DNA of 64,000 nt from JAIBJN01 sp963830885 (GTDB lineage Bacteria > Actinomycetota > Thermoleophilia > Gaiellales > Gaiellaceae): the NCBI GenBank assembly GCA_963830885.1, contig CAWHOA010000027.1:62001-126000 (forward strand), written 5' to 3'. This document shows positions 8,826 through 17,264 of this stretch, in pieces; position 1 is the first letter of the stretch, and each line of letters starts with the position of its first letter. The position numbers and the translations under genes are program-made. Below the pieces are notes generated by a model. It did not search any database. It saw only the letters and a list, made by a program, of their open reading frames with translations, and was not told the DNA's origin.

Positions 8826-9011
8826 GTTGGAGGCGGCAATGGGGAGGAAGGATGTCCTGCTACGGACGCGTCCGGGCGAGCGGCTTCGGCATGCCTGCGG
8901 GCCGGGCGACGCCGGAGGCAGGCCCCCGCGGGGTCGTCCACAGGTTTCGGGGCCGGGAGTCGGCCTACGCAGCCGTGGCCGGGGTCAGACCCCGGACGTG
9001 GTCGCCGGAGA
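8826..9011. other. Intergenic stretch with second GGGGTC palindrome
   Basis: Between the glutamine synthetase gene and the HNH gene. It contains the palindrome CCGGGGTCAGACCCCGG at 8979-8995, whose core matches the hairpin at 8793-8825 in reverse orientation. Short frames here show no recognisable protein. Confidence 0.5.
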
Positions 9012-9512
9012 CTAGGCGAACGCGGCCAGGTACGGCTGCCAGCCCTCCGGGATCCTCGGCGCGGAGAGCGTGACGAAGAGAGCGGGCGTGGGAGCCCGAG
9101 GCTTCACGAGCATGCGCATCTCGATCTCCTCGGGCAGGCGGTTGCCCTTGCGCAGGTTGCACGGGGCGCACGAGGTGACGACGTTCTCCCAGTCCGAGTC
9201 GCCGCCGCGCGAGCGCGGGACGACGTGGTCGAGCGTCAGCCGGCCACTGGAGCCGCAGTACACGCAGCGGTGCCCGTCGCGTGCGAACAGGGCGCGGCGC
9301 GAGATCTTCCGCTTGACCGCGCGCGGGACGCGGACGTAGCTCAGGAGCCGGATGACGTGCGGCCACGGGAAGGTGTCCGAGGCCGAGTGCAGCGGCCGGG
9401 TCAGCTGCTCCAGCACCTCTGCCTTGCCCTTGTAGACGAGCACGTGCGCGCGCCTGACCGTACAGACGTTCAGGGGCTCAAAGCTCGCGTTGAGGACGAG
9501 AACCTGCTGCAT
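9012..9512 (-). CDS. HNH endonuclease family protein
   Basis: 166-aa protein with a C-terminal HNH nuclease fold: a CVYC zinc pair, LDHVVPRSRGG (the first His of the motif), the Asn in WENVVTSC and CAPCNLRKG as the second Cys pair. The N-terminal region beginning VLVLNASFEPLN is typical of a widespread actinobacterial HNH family of unknown role, probably a DNA nuclease used in housekeeping or repair. The ATG at 9512 is 38 bases from the repeat element that separates it from the GNAT gene upstream. Confidence 0.88.
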   Translation of the reverse strand: MQQVLVLNASFEPLNVCTVRRAHVLVYKGKAEVLEQLTRPLHSASDTFPWPHVIRLLSYVRVPRAVKRKISRRALFARDGHRCVYCGSSGRLTLDHVVPRSRGGDSDWENVVTSCAPCNLRKGNRLPEEIEMRMLVKPRAPTPALFVTLSAPRIPEGWQPYLAAFA

Positions 9513-9550
9513 ACCCGGAAATCGTAGTCGAGCGGGCCGCTCTCCACGCC

Positions 9551-9717
9551 AGGAGGGCTTGGCGCGATCTCGCTCGTCGTCGGGGTGCGATGGTCGTTCC
9601 GAAACAAGGACGCACGGAGCGTTCGTAGCCGGAGGCTACGGGCGCGACCGAGGACGCAGTCTTCGGGGCGAGCAGCGCGGCCCGGCGGCACAGCCGCGAT
9701 CTCGGCAAGCCCTCCTA
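9551..9717 (+). repeat. 167-nt structured intergenic repeat, copy A
   Basis: First of four full copies (others at 31095, 45405 and 46772). The arms begin AGGAGGGCTTG and end CAAGCCCTCCT. The interior holds a perfect hairpin GTAGCC-GGA-GGCTAC, enclosing pairs GGTCG/CGACC and CCGAA/TTCGG, and two direct AGGACGCA words. The right end supplies the TAG stop codon (minus strand) of the GNAT gene. This copy has more mismatches in the inner arm than the others. Small frames inside it on both strands are treated as spurious. Confidence 0.9.
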
Positions 9718-10125
9718 TCCCGGCCGTGGGAGCACGAGCTCGAGCAGGTCCTCGCCTGCGGGCACGAACCCGCGGCCGCGGTAGAACTCGAGTGCTCGGC
9801 GGTCGTGGAGCGAGCAGACGACCTGGAGCGCGACCGCCCCTTCAGAGATGGCGTAGCCCTCGGCGAACTCCAGGAGCTGCCGCCCGATGCCTTCGGCCTC
9901 GTGTGCGGGACTGACGAAGAGCTGGTCGACCCGCACGGCGTCGCCCGTGCGCTCGAGGGCGACGTACCCGGCGGGCGCGCCTTCGACCTCGGCCACGAAC
10001 ACCGTCTCCCGCTCGAGCACGGCGAGCGTGCGCCGGTCGGCGCCGCGGTCGAGGCTCGCGAGGCCGAAGAGAAGCGGCTCGTCGGGCGGAACGAACGAAC
10101 GAATGGTCGCCTTCCGGTAGGTCAC
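9715..10125 (-). CDS. GNAT-family N-acetyltransferase
   Basis: 136-aa protein with the GNAT acetyl-CoA fold: a strand reading VDQLFVSPAHEAEGIGRQLL (the V-x-P...G-x-G acetyl-CoA loop) and the C-terminal RALEFYRGRGFVP block seen in many members. The acceptor cannot be inferred. Its ATG overlaps the stop of the upstream DUF4446 gene by four bases, so they form a small operon. Its TAG stop is formed by the end of repeat copy A. Confidence 0.88.
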   Translation of the reverse strand: MTYRKATIRSFVPPDEPLLFGLASLDRGADRRTLAVLERETVFVAEVEGAPAGYVALERTGDAVRVDQLFVSPAHEAEGIGRQLLEFAEGYAISEGAVALQVVCSLHDRRALEFYRGRGFVPAGEDLLELVLPRPG

Positions 10126-10604
10126 TGGGCCATCGCGCGGTCGACCGCCTCCTGCTCCTCCGGCGACAGCGCCACCGGGGCGCGGCCTCGGTCGAGCTGC
10201 TTCACGTAGATGCGCGCGTAGTCGCGTCCCTGAATGGCGCTCATGACGACGCCCGAGCGCGCCCCGTCGAGGAAGGCGAGCGACGCGGACTGGTGCCCGC
10301 CGGCGTCCTCGTAGGCGTTGTAGCGGACGAGCGCGGTGTGGGACAGGCAGCCGTCTACCCGCCGGTCGATCCGCGCCAGGCCCGCCGCAACCTCGTCGAC
10401 GACGCGGTGCAGGTCGTCGATGCGAGTCTGCAACGAGACCGCGAAGTTGACGAGGTCGTCCTTGCCCGTCCCGAGCAGGACGAGCTGGGCCTTCCGCACC
10501 GCGCGAAGCTTCAGGTAGCAGGCGAGCGAGAGGAGGAGCGCTACGACTGCCGCCGCCGCGGCGCCGATGGCGATCCAGGGAGCGGCGTCGGAGAGGTCCG
10601 ACAT
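10122..10604 (-). CDS. DUF4446-like membrane-anchored protein
   Basis: 160 aa with one N-terminal membrane helix (about residues 10-30), a helical stretch with heptad character (DDLVNFAVSLQTRIDDL) and a C-terminal domain with LVRYNAYEDAGGHQSASLAFLD, the hallmark of the DUF4446 family. Function is unknown. It is coupled to the GNAT gene by a four-base overlap. Confidence 0.8.
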   Translation of the reverse strand: MSDLSDAAPWIAIGAAAAAVVALLLSLACYLKLRAVRKAQLVLLGTGKDDLVNFAVSLQTRIDDLHRVVDEVAAGLARIDRRVDGCLSHTALVRYNAYEDAGGHQSASLAFLDGARSGVVMSAIQGRDYARIYVKQLDRGRAPVALSPEEQEAVDRAMAQ

Positions 10605-10623
10605 CGGCGCCTAGCCTAGCTAC

Positions 10624-11766
10624 CTAGCGGGCGAGCGTGAAGATGATCGGGTATTCGCGCGTGTTGTTGTTCGTGTTCTGCTCGCCCTGAACCGGCTCGA
10701 CCTGGACCTGCAGGGTCGTCTGCGTCGAGAACTGGAGCGTGTCGAAGCCCGTGAAGCGCACGGTCTTCGTCTCTTGCGGGTTGATGACGTCGATGATCTG
10801 CTCTTTCCGGATCTGCGGGTCCTGGCGGATGATCAGGATCACCTTCACCTGGGTCTCCTGGCTCTCGCCGGAGTTCTCGACGAGCACCTCGAAGGCCAGG
10901 TCGGCGCTCTGCTCGACCGTGTTGTCCTCGCCCCGCACGAGCTCCTGGCCGCCCGGCTGGACGCGCACGCCCACGAGGCCGTTGCCGCGGAGGCCGCCCG
11001 CCTCCGGGCCCTGGGTCAGGCGCTCGACCGTCTGCGTCCAGAACGTCGGGCTGCTGAACTCCGGGTTCTGGACGAACACGGAGGCCGGCACAGCGACGTT
11101 GGTCACGCCCTGCTCCGCCAAGACCGACTCGGAGGCCGCCTTGAAGGCATCGGCGTAGACGACGTCGCTCGCCACCAGGCGCTGCGCCTGGTTGGCGAGG
11201 TTCCGCCCCGACTCCTGCGGGTCGTCCGTCTGCGCGACGAGCTGGAGCCCACGGGCCAGCCCGGCCAGGCCGTTGACGCGGAACTGCATGGTCTCGACGA
11301 GGGCCTCCTGCTGCTCGACCAGCGGCCCCGGGGGGCTGAGGTCCTGCGAACGGCGCAGGATCTGCTCCTGCTGCTCCTGGAGCCCCTCGACGTCCGCGCG
11401 CAGCGCCTCCAGCCGGATACCGGGCGTCGTCAGCCGCTCGTTGAGCTGGGCACCGAGCTCGGCGGACTCGGTCGCAACGGTGCCGGCGTCCTCGATGTAG
11501 CCCTCGTAGGCGGCCTGTTTCTGGTCGCCCCGGCAGTTGTTGATGACGAGGATGAAGATGACGGCGAGCAGGATGGCGCCCGCGATGAGCACGCCCAGCC
11601 GGTAGAGCCGGGGCCCACCGGGCGGAGTCGGCGGCCGCTTCGGAAGCCGGGGGCGCTTTCCGGGAGGCGAGTCTTTCTTCCGCGGTGCCGACTCGGTCGT
11701 CGGCGACTCCTCGAAGAAGTCGAACTCGATGTCGGTCTGGGGGTCGGTGCTCTCGCGGTCGGACAC
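10624..11766 (-). CDS. Membrane-anchored coiled-coil protein of unknown function
   Basis: About 380 aa. A disordered, charged and proline-rich cytoplasmic head (about 1-55) is followed by one membrane helix (RLYRLGVLIAGAILLAVIFI), a helical and probably coiled-coil region rich in Glu/Gln/Leu (about 85-165), and a beta-rich C terminus with the repeated feel of CARDB-like adhesion domains (LVENSGESQETQVKVILII). The GTG at 11766 is preferred because the longer frame to 11859 would abut the divergent kinase start. No catalytic motif is visible. Confidence 0.7.
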   Translation of the reverse strand: MSDRESTDPQTDIEFDFFEESPTTESAPRKKDSPPGKRPRLPKRPPTPPGGPRLYRLGVLIAGAILLAVIFILVINNCRGDQKQAAYEGYIEDAGTVATESAELGAQLNERLTTPGIRLEALRADVEGLQEQQEQILRRSQDLSPPGPLVEQQEALVETMQFRVNGLAGLARGLQLVAQTDDPQESGRNLANQAQRLVASDVVYADAFKAASESVLAEQGVTNVAVPASVFVQNPEFSSPTFWTQTVERLTQGPEAGGLRGNGLVGVRVQPGGQELVRGEDNTVEQSADLAFEVLVENSGESQETQVKVILIIRQDPQIRKEQIIDVINPQETKTVRFTGFDTLQFSTQTTLQVQVEPVQGEQNTNNNTREYPIIFTLAR

Positions 11767-11861
11767 GGTTCGAGCGGGGTCGAGGAAGCCGCCGAGTCTA
11801 CCACCCGGTCCGGACTTTGCAGGACTTTCCCGGCGGAACGCCAAGACGCCGTCTACCACCG

Positions 11862-13475
11862 ATGCAGCCTGCCGTCGCGCTCACCGGGAACAACCTCGTG
11901 CTCGGCCGCTACCGGCCGCTCCGGCCGCTCGGCAGCGGGGGCGGCGGCTCGGTCTGGCTCGCCCACGACGAGGAGGCCGGCCGGAACGTCGCGCTGAAGG
12001 TCGTCGAGCGGGAAGGCAAGCCCGGCGCGCGCGCCGAGCGCGAGGTCGACGCGGCCACGATGCTGCGCCATCCCCGCTGCCTGCGCGCGCTCGCCCTCGC
12101 GCGCGACGAGCGCCACGTCTACGTCGCCTACCCCTACGTCGCCGGCCAGACGCTGCGCGAGGCTCTCCGCGGCGGCGCAGTCGACGACTGGAGCGCCGTC
12201 GAGAGCGCCGCGCAGGTGCTCGAGGCGCTTGCCCACGCCCACTCCAAGGGGATCGTCCACCGCGACGTCAAGCCCGCCAACGTGATGCTGGAGGACGGGG
12301 ACGAGGTCTCCGTCAAGCTGCTCGACTTCGGCCTGGCCCAGCTCGAGCACGCCGACACGCTCACCGCCGTCGGCGACGTGCCCGGGACGCTCGCCTACAT
12401 CGCCCCCGAGCGGCTCGCCGGCGAGGAGGCAACCGGTGCGGCCGACGTCTGGGCGGTCGGTGTCATCCTCTGGGAGTCGCTCGCCGGCCGGCACCCGTTC
12501 TGGGCGGTCTCGCCCCTCGAGACCGCGCGCCGGGTCGAGGGCGGCGCTCAGCCGCTCGTCCAGCTCCGCCCCGACCTGCCGCAGGAGCTCTGCCGCGCCG
12601 TCGACCGCATGCTCTCCCTCGATCCGCGCAAGCGGCCCACCGCCCGGCAGGCGCTCAACCTGCTCCGAACCGCAGAGGAGCAAAGAGGAGCGCGGCACCG
12701 TGCGCGCACGTCGGCGACCGTCCTCCGCGAGCGGGCGCCGCACGCCGCACTGGCGGCCCTCTTCGCCGGCGGAACGGCCTTCCTCCTGCCGTTCTTCCCC
12801 TCGGGCTGGCCCTTCCTGCTCGGCGCCCTCACCGGACTGGCGGCCCTGCTCAACCCGACTGCCGGCCTCGCGGCCGCGCTGCTCGTCCCGATCCTGCCGC
12901 TGGGGAACGTCTCTCTCGGGCTCGCCGTCGCCTACGTGCCGCTCGCCCTCGCCTGGCTGCTCCTGTTCGCCCGGGATGCCCGCTCGAGCCTGTTCTTCCT
13001 GGCGGGCCCCGTCCTCGCCCTCGTCCACCTCTTGCCGCTCGCGCCCGTCGTCGCCCTTCCGGCGCGGGGCCCCGTCCGCAGGGCCGCGCTGGGCCTCGCC
13101 GCCGTCGCGACCGCGATCGCAACGGCGGTCGTCCTCGGGCTCCGCCTCCCGCTGACCGGCGGAAGCGCGCCTGCCCCCGGAGTCAGCGGCGCGGAGCACC
13201 CGCAGACCGCCGTTGACGGCCTCCTCGCCGCGCTGACGAGCAGGCCGACGATCGTGGTCGCCCTCGTCGTCGTCGCGGCCGCAGCAGCCACCGCGGGCCT
13301 TGCGCGCAGCCATGGCCTCTGGGCCGTCGCCGGCTGGGGCGCGGGATTCCTCGGAGCGCTGCTGCTCGTGCCGACGGTCGCCGGTGGGGCGCCGGTGGCC
13401 GCTCTCTGGGCCGCCCCCGCGGTCTGGCTCGCCACGGGCGCTCTGGCGTATCCGCTCGTTCGAGCCCCCCGTTAG
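11862..13475 (+). CDS. Serine/threonine protein kinase with polytopic membrane C terminus
   Basis: 537 aa. A Hanks-type kinase domain (about 15-275) has the glycine loop LGSGGGGSVW, Lys in VALKVVE, HRDVKPANV, DFG in LLDFGLAQ and APERL. Instead of the usual single helix, the C-terminal half (about 290-537) holds roughly eight hydrophobic segments, so the kinase is fused to a polytopic membrane domain of unknown role. The ATG at 11862 is the start nearest the kinase fold. It stands immediately upstream of the fhaA-pknB cluster and may feed the same phosphorylation network. Confidence 0.88.
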   Translation: MQPAVALTGNNLVLGRYRPLRPLGSGGGGSVWLAHDEEAGRNVALKVVEREGKPGARAEREVDAATMLRHPRCLRALALARDERHVYVAYPYVAGQTLREALRGGAVDDWSAVESAAQVLEALAHAHSKGIVHRDVKPANVMLEDGDEVSVKLLDFGLAQLEHADTLTAVGDVPGTLAYIAPERLAGEEATGAADVWAVGVILWESLAGRHPFWAVSPLETARRVEGGAQPLVQLRPDLPQELCRAVDRMLSLDPRKRPTARQALNLLRTAEEQRGARHRARTSATVLRERAPHAALAALFAGGTAFLLPFFPSGWPFLLGALTGLAALLNPTAGLAAALLVPILPLGNVSLGLAVAYVPLALAWLLLFARDARSSLFFLAGPVLALVHLLPLAPVVALPARGPVRRAALGLAAVATAIATAVVLGLRLPLTGGSAPAPGVSGAEHPQTAVDGLLAALTSRPTIVVALVVVAAAAATAGLARSHGLWAVAGWGAGFLGALLLVPTVAGGAPVAALWAAPAVWLATGALAYPLVRAPR

Positions 13476-13505
13476 AGTTGCGACGGGCACACTGTGTGCC
13501 CGGAT

Positions 13506-14282
13506 ATGAGCGTCCTCAGAAGCATCGAGCATCGGATCGAGTCGATCGTCGAGGGCGTCTTCGGACGCGCCTTCCGCACACACGTGCAGCCGGTCGAGCT
13601 CGCCCGCAAGCTGTCCAAGGAGATGGACGAGGCGAAGAGCGTCTCCGTCTCCCGAGTGTACGTCCCCAACGAGTACACGATCTATCTCTGCCCGAGCGAT
13701 CGCGATCAGTTCTCGAGCTACGAGGACTCACTCCGAACCGAGCTGTCCGACTACCTCTCCGAGCACGCGCGCCGGGAGGGTTACGCGCTTCTCTCGACAC
13801 CGGCCGTCCTGATCGAGGAAGACGAGGATCTGAGCGTGGGCGAGTTCGGGATCGCCACGCGAATGGTGCAGCCGGAGCGCCCGCAGGCACCGGCGCCGCC
13901 CGACGTCGTCCCGCAGGCCCGTCCGAGCGAGACAAGGATCTACCGGCCGACGGTCACCGAGGCGGTGACGCCCGAGGTGGCGGAGGACAACGACCTGGCG
14001 CGGACGCCGGGCGTCGTCGTCGTGGCCGGCGGCCGCCACGAGCTGGACGACCGGGTGCTGGTCATCGGCCGCTCACGCGACTGCGACATCACGGTCGACG
14101 ATCCCAACGTCTCGCGGCGCCATGCGGAGATCCGCCACGAGGACGGCGCATACTGGATCGTCGACCTCGGCTCGACGAACGGCATCACGGTGGACGGCAA
14201 GCGGGTCGAGCGCGCCCGGCTCGAGCCCGGCCCCGAGATCCTCCTCGGCACGACCGAGGTCCGTTTCGAACGCGGGTACTAG
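13506..14282 (+). CDS. fhaA: FhaA-like protein (DUF3662 plus FHA domain)
   Basis: 258 aa. An N-terminal DUF3662 domain (about 1-115) with the conserved VFGRAFRTHVQPVELARKL is followed by a variable linker and a C-terminal FHA domain (about 175-258) with IGRSRDCDI, VSRRHAEI and DLGSTNGI, which binds phosphothreonine. In other actinobacteria FhaA binds kinase-phosphorylated partners at the division and cell-wall machinery. First gene of the fhaA-fhaB-pstP-ftsW-pbpA-pknB series. ATG at 13506 (another at 13494). Confidence 0.93.
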   Translation: MSVLRSIEHRIESIVEGVFGRAFRTHVQPVELARKLSKEMDEAKSVSVSRVYVPNEYTIYLCPSDRDQFSSYEDSLRTELSDYLSEHARREGYALLSTPAVLIEEDEDLSVGEFGIATRMVQPERPQAPAPPDVVPQARPSETRIYRPTVTEAVTPEVAEDNDLARTPGVVVVAGGRHELDDRVLVIGRSRDCDITVDDPNVSRRHAEIRHEDGAYWIVDLGSTNGITVDGKRVERARLEPGPEILLGTTEVRFERGY

Positions 14283-14297
14283 CGGGGACGCCTGACC

Positions 14298-14768
14298 GTG
14301 TCGGTCGAGCCCCTCCTCATCGCGCTCCAGGCCGGATTCGTGATCCTCCTCTACGTGTTCATCTGGCGCGTCGTGCGCTCTGCGGAGCGCGGGCTTCCGG
14401 CCGCCCCGCAGGAGAGCTTCGTCATGGCGCCCGCGCAGGTGGCGCAGGCGCGGGCCGAGGCGGGGATCGCCCCGGGCAGGCTCGTGGTCAGCCGCTCCCA
14501 GATCGTCCCGGTCGGCACGGTGTTCGAGGCCGGCCCTGTCCCGACCACCATCGGCCGCGCCGACGACAATGTCGTCGTGCTCGACGGCGACGACTACGCC
14601 TCCGGCCGCCACGCCCGCGTCGACAGCGGCCTCGACGGTACCTGGGTGATCGACCTCGGCTCGACCAACGGGACGTACGTCAACGGCGAGCGCATCGAGG
14701 GCCGCAAGCGGCTCCACGAGGGCGACCTCGTCCAGGTGGGCGACACGGAGCTCCGGTACGAGCGATGA
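14298..14768 (+). CDS. fhaB: FhaB-like membrane-anchored FHA protein
   Basis: 156 aa. One N-terminal membrane helix (about 6-24) precedes a cytoplasmic FHA domain (about 75-156) with TIGRADDN, SGRHARV and DLGSTNGTYVNG. The start is GTG at 14298. The stop overlaps the pstP ATG by four bases. Its family binds phosphothreonines made by PknA/PknB and couples signalling to peptidoglycan synthesis. Confidence 0.93.
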   Translation: MSVEPLLIALQAGFVILLYVFIWRVVRSAERGLPAAPQESFVMAPAQVAQARAEAGIAPGRLVVSRSQIVPVGTVFEAGPVPTTIGRADDNVVVLDGDDYASGRHARVDSGLDGTWVIDLGSTNGTYVNGERIEGRKRLHEGDLVQVGDTELRYER

Positions 14769-15961
14769 GGCTGGGCGAGAGCGCAGGCCGAACCCACCCC
14801 GGCAAGGTTCGCCGGCGGAACGAGGACTCGTACGTCCTCGACCCGCCGCTCTTCGCCGTCGCGGACGGGATGGGCGGGGCGCAGGCCGGCGAGGTCGCCT
14901 CCAGGCTCACGGCCGCCGCTTTCCGCGAGTTCCACGAGGCTGACCGGCTCCCGCCGGACGAGCGCCTGCACGCGATCATCCAGGAGGCGAACCGCCGCAT
15001 CTACGACCGGGCGCACGCCGAGTCGGACTTCTCCGGCATGGGGACGACGGTGACGGCGGCGCTGCTCACGGGAGGCCGGGTCACGATCGGCCACGTCGGC
15101 GACTCCCGGGCCTACCGGATCCGCAACGGCGAGCTGGAACAGCTCACCGACGACCATTCGCTCGTCGGCGACCTCATGCGAAGTGGCCGGCTGACGCCCG
15201 AGGAGGCCGACGCGCACCCGCAGCGCTCCGTGATCACGCGTGCGCTCGGGACCGACCGGGAGGTCGACGTCGACACGCTCGCGATCGAGGCAGAGCCTGG
15301 CGACCTCTTCCTCCTCTGCTCCGACGGTTTGACGACGATGGTGGCGGACGACGACATCCTCGGCATCCTGGCTGCCGCGCCCACGCTCGACGACGCCGCC
15401 CGAGCGCTCGTGCGCGCAGCCAACACCGAAGGGGGCGAAGACAACGTCACCGTCGTCCTCTTCCGGGTCGAGGGGGACGAGCACGTCGAGGAGACGCTGG
15501 CAGCGCCGCTCGCAGCGGCCGAGGGCAACGGGCAGGGCGACACGAACGATCTCGAGGACACGCTGACCGACCTGCAGCCGGTCGCCGCTCCGGCACCAGC
15601 GCTCGATCCTGCTCCCTCCCCTCCGCGCCCGCCGCGGAGAAAGCGCCGCCGGTGGGCCCGCCGCCTGTTCGTGGTGCTCCTCGTCCTCGGCTTCGTCGCA
15701 CTCCTCCTCGGCGGCGCCCTCTACGGGATCTCGCGGGCCTACTTCGTCGGCGCGGACGAGCAGGGCAACGTCGTCATCTACCAGGGCGTGCCGTTCGACC
15801 TGACGGAGAGCACCGGGCTCTACCGGGCGCGCTACGTCAGCCGCCTCCAGGCCTCCCAGCTCTCGGAGGAAGAGCGCGCCTCCCTCTTCGACCACGAGCT
15901 CGTCTCGTACGATCGGGCACGGGCGCGGGTGGCCGTCTACGAGGCCGAGGCGGTGCCCTGA
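14765..15961 (+). CDS. pstP: PP2C-family serine/threonine phosphatase (PstP-like)
   Basis: 398 aa. A cytoplasmic PP2C domain (about 1-235) has the metal-binding motifs RRRNEDS, VADGMGG, GDSRAY, LCSDGLT and GGEDNVTV, then a proline-rich linker, one membrane helix (about 300-322) and an extracytoplasmic tail. It removes phosphates placed by the PknB-type kinases encoded in the cluster. It overlaps fhaB by four bases and ftsW follows after about 10 bases, so one transcript is likely. Confidence 0.95.
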   Translation: MRLGESAGRTHPGKVRRRNEDSYVLDPPLFAVADGMGGAQAGEVASRLTAAAFREFHEADRLPPDERLHAIIQEANRRIYDRAHAESDFSGMGTTVTAALLTGGRVTIGHVGDSRAYRIRNGELEQLTDDHSLVGDLMRSGRLTPEEADAHPQRSVITRALGTDREVDVDTLAIEAEPGDLFLLCSDGLTTMVADDDILGILAAAPTLDDAARALVRAANTEGGEDNVTVVLFRVEGDEHVEETLAAPLAAAEGNGQGDTNDLEDTLTDLQPVAAPAPALDPAPSPPRPPRRKRRRWARRLFVVLLVLGFVALLLGGALYGISRAYFVGADEQGNVVIYQGVPFDLTESTGLYRARYVSRLQASQLSEEERASLFDHELVSYDRARARVAVYEAEAVP

Positions 15962-15971
15962 GAGGGGTTCA

Positions 15972-17264
15972 ATCCTGAGCGTTCGAAACAGGGAGCTCGT
16001 CAATCTTGCGCTCGTCGGCCTCCTCACCGCGGCGGGCTTCGCGTCCGTCTACATCGCCCGCGCGGATGTCGTCTCCGCGGCATCGCTGACCTACGCGCTG
16101 TTCTTCATGTCGCTCTTCGTGGTCGCCCACGCCGTCCTGCGGCTGCGCCTCCCCAACGCTGACCCGTTCCTCCTTCCGCTCGGCGGCCTGCTCTCCGCGC
16201 TGGGGCTGACGATGATCTACCGGATCGACCCCGAGCTCGCGTTCCGGCAGGGTCTCTGGGTCGTCGTCGGCGTCGGCGTGTTCGCCGCGCTCATCGTCTT
16301 CCTCAAGGACTACCGCGAGCTGGACAAAGTCAAGTACATCCTCGGCGTCTCGGCGATCGTGCTCCTCGTCCTGCCCGCGCTCCCGTACATCGGGCGGACG
16401 ATCAACGGCGCAACTCTGTGGGTCGATTTCGGCGGCGGGATCGTGTTCCAGCCAGGCGAGCTCGCCAAGGTCCTGTTCGTGATCTTCCTGGCCGGCTACC
16501 TGCGCGACAACCGCGAGATGCTCTCCTACGGCGCAGCCGGCCAGGGGCGTCTGCCGTCGCCGAAGCACCTCGGCCCGCTCCTGCTCATCTGGGGCGGCGC
16601 GATGCTCGTGCTCTTCCAGACGCGCGACCTCGGCGGCGCGCTCCTCTTCTTCGCCATCTTCCTCGTGATGCTCTACACGGCGACGGCGCGCTGGTCGTTC
16701 GTCGCCGCCGGGCTCGCGCTCTTCCTGGCGGGCGCCTACGGGCTCTACCAGGTGATCCCGCACGTCCAGACGCGCGTCGGGAGCTGGCTCGACCCCTGGG
16801 CGGACCCGGCGGACACCTCCTACCAGCTCGTGCAGTCGCTGTACGCGATCTCGAGCGGCGGCGTCTTCGGCTCCGGGCTGGGGAACGGGGTGCTCCTGTC
16901 GCCGGAGGGGAACCCATACATTCCGTTCCTCGAGACGGACTTCATCTTCTCGGCGATCGCGCAGGAGCTCGGGCTCGCGGGAGCGGCCGGGGTGATCCTC
17001 CTCTACCTGATCTTCGCCTACCGTGGACTGCGCATCTCCATGCTCGCCTCGGACGGCTTCTCCAAGCTGCTGGCCGCCGGCCTGACCGCCGCCGTCTCCA
17101 TTCAGGCGTTCATCATCATCGGCGGGGTTGTCGGGCTGATCCCGCTGACGGGGATCACGCTCCCGTTCATCTCCTACGGCGGGTCGAGCATCGTCGCCAA
17201 CTTCATCGTCCTCGCTCTGCTGCTCATGGTCTCGGACCGCGTGAACCGGGGTGAGCGCGCGTGA
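15972..17264 (+). CDS. ftsW: FtsW/RodA-family SEDS glycosyltransferase
   Basis: About 430 aa and ten membrane segments. SEDS hallmarks are present: the loop with WLDPWADPADTSYQ, GGVFGSGLGNG, ETDFIFSAIAQELG and the final GGSSIVANF. It polymerises lipid II glycan chains together with the class B PBP encoded next. No ATG, GTG or TTG lies at the expected N terminus. GAGAGGGG at 15961-15967 precedes an ATC at 15972 and a CTG at 15975, both in frame and before the first membrane helix. The first ATG (16107) would delete that helix. ATC or CTG initiation is therefore inferred. Confidence 0.9.
   Translation: MLSVRNRELVNLALVGLLTAAGFASVYIARADVVSAASLTYALFFMSLFVVAHAVLRLRLPNADPFLLPLGGLLSALGLTMIYRIDPELAFRQGLWVVVGVGVFAALIVFLKDYRELDKVKYILGVSAIVLLVLPALPYIGRTINGATLWVDFGGGIVFQPGELAKVLFVIFLAGYLRDNREMLSYGAAGQGRLPSPKHLGPLLLIWGGAMLVLFQTRDLGGALLFFAIFLVMLYTATARWSFVAAGLALFLAGAYGLYQVIPHVQTRVGSWLDPWADPADTSYQLVQSLYAISSGGVFGSGLGNGVLLSPEGNPYIPFLETDFIFSAIAQELGLAGAAGVILLYLIFAYRGLRISMLASDGFSKLLAAGLTAAVSIQAFIIIGGVVGLIPLTGITLPFISYGGSSIVANFIVLALLLMVSDRVNRGERA

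Noticed and set aside
9585..9699. Recurrent small frames inside the 167-nt repeats (one strand reads RWSFRNKDA, the other SLFRNDHRTP)
   Set aside because: They recur only because the repeat is nucleotide-conserved. They lack ribosome sites, shift frame in copy D and exist on both strands, so I treat them as shadows.
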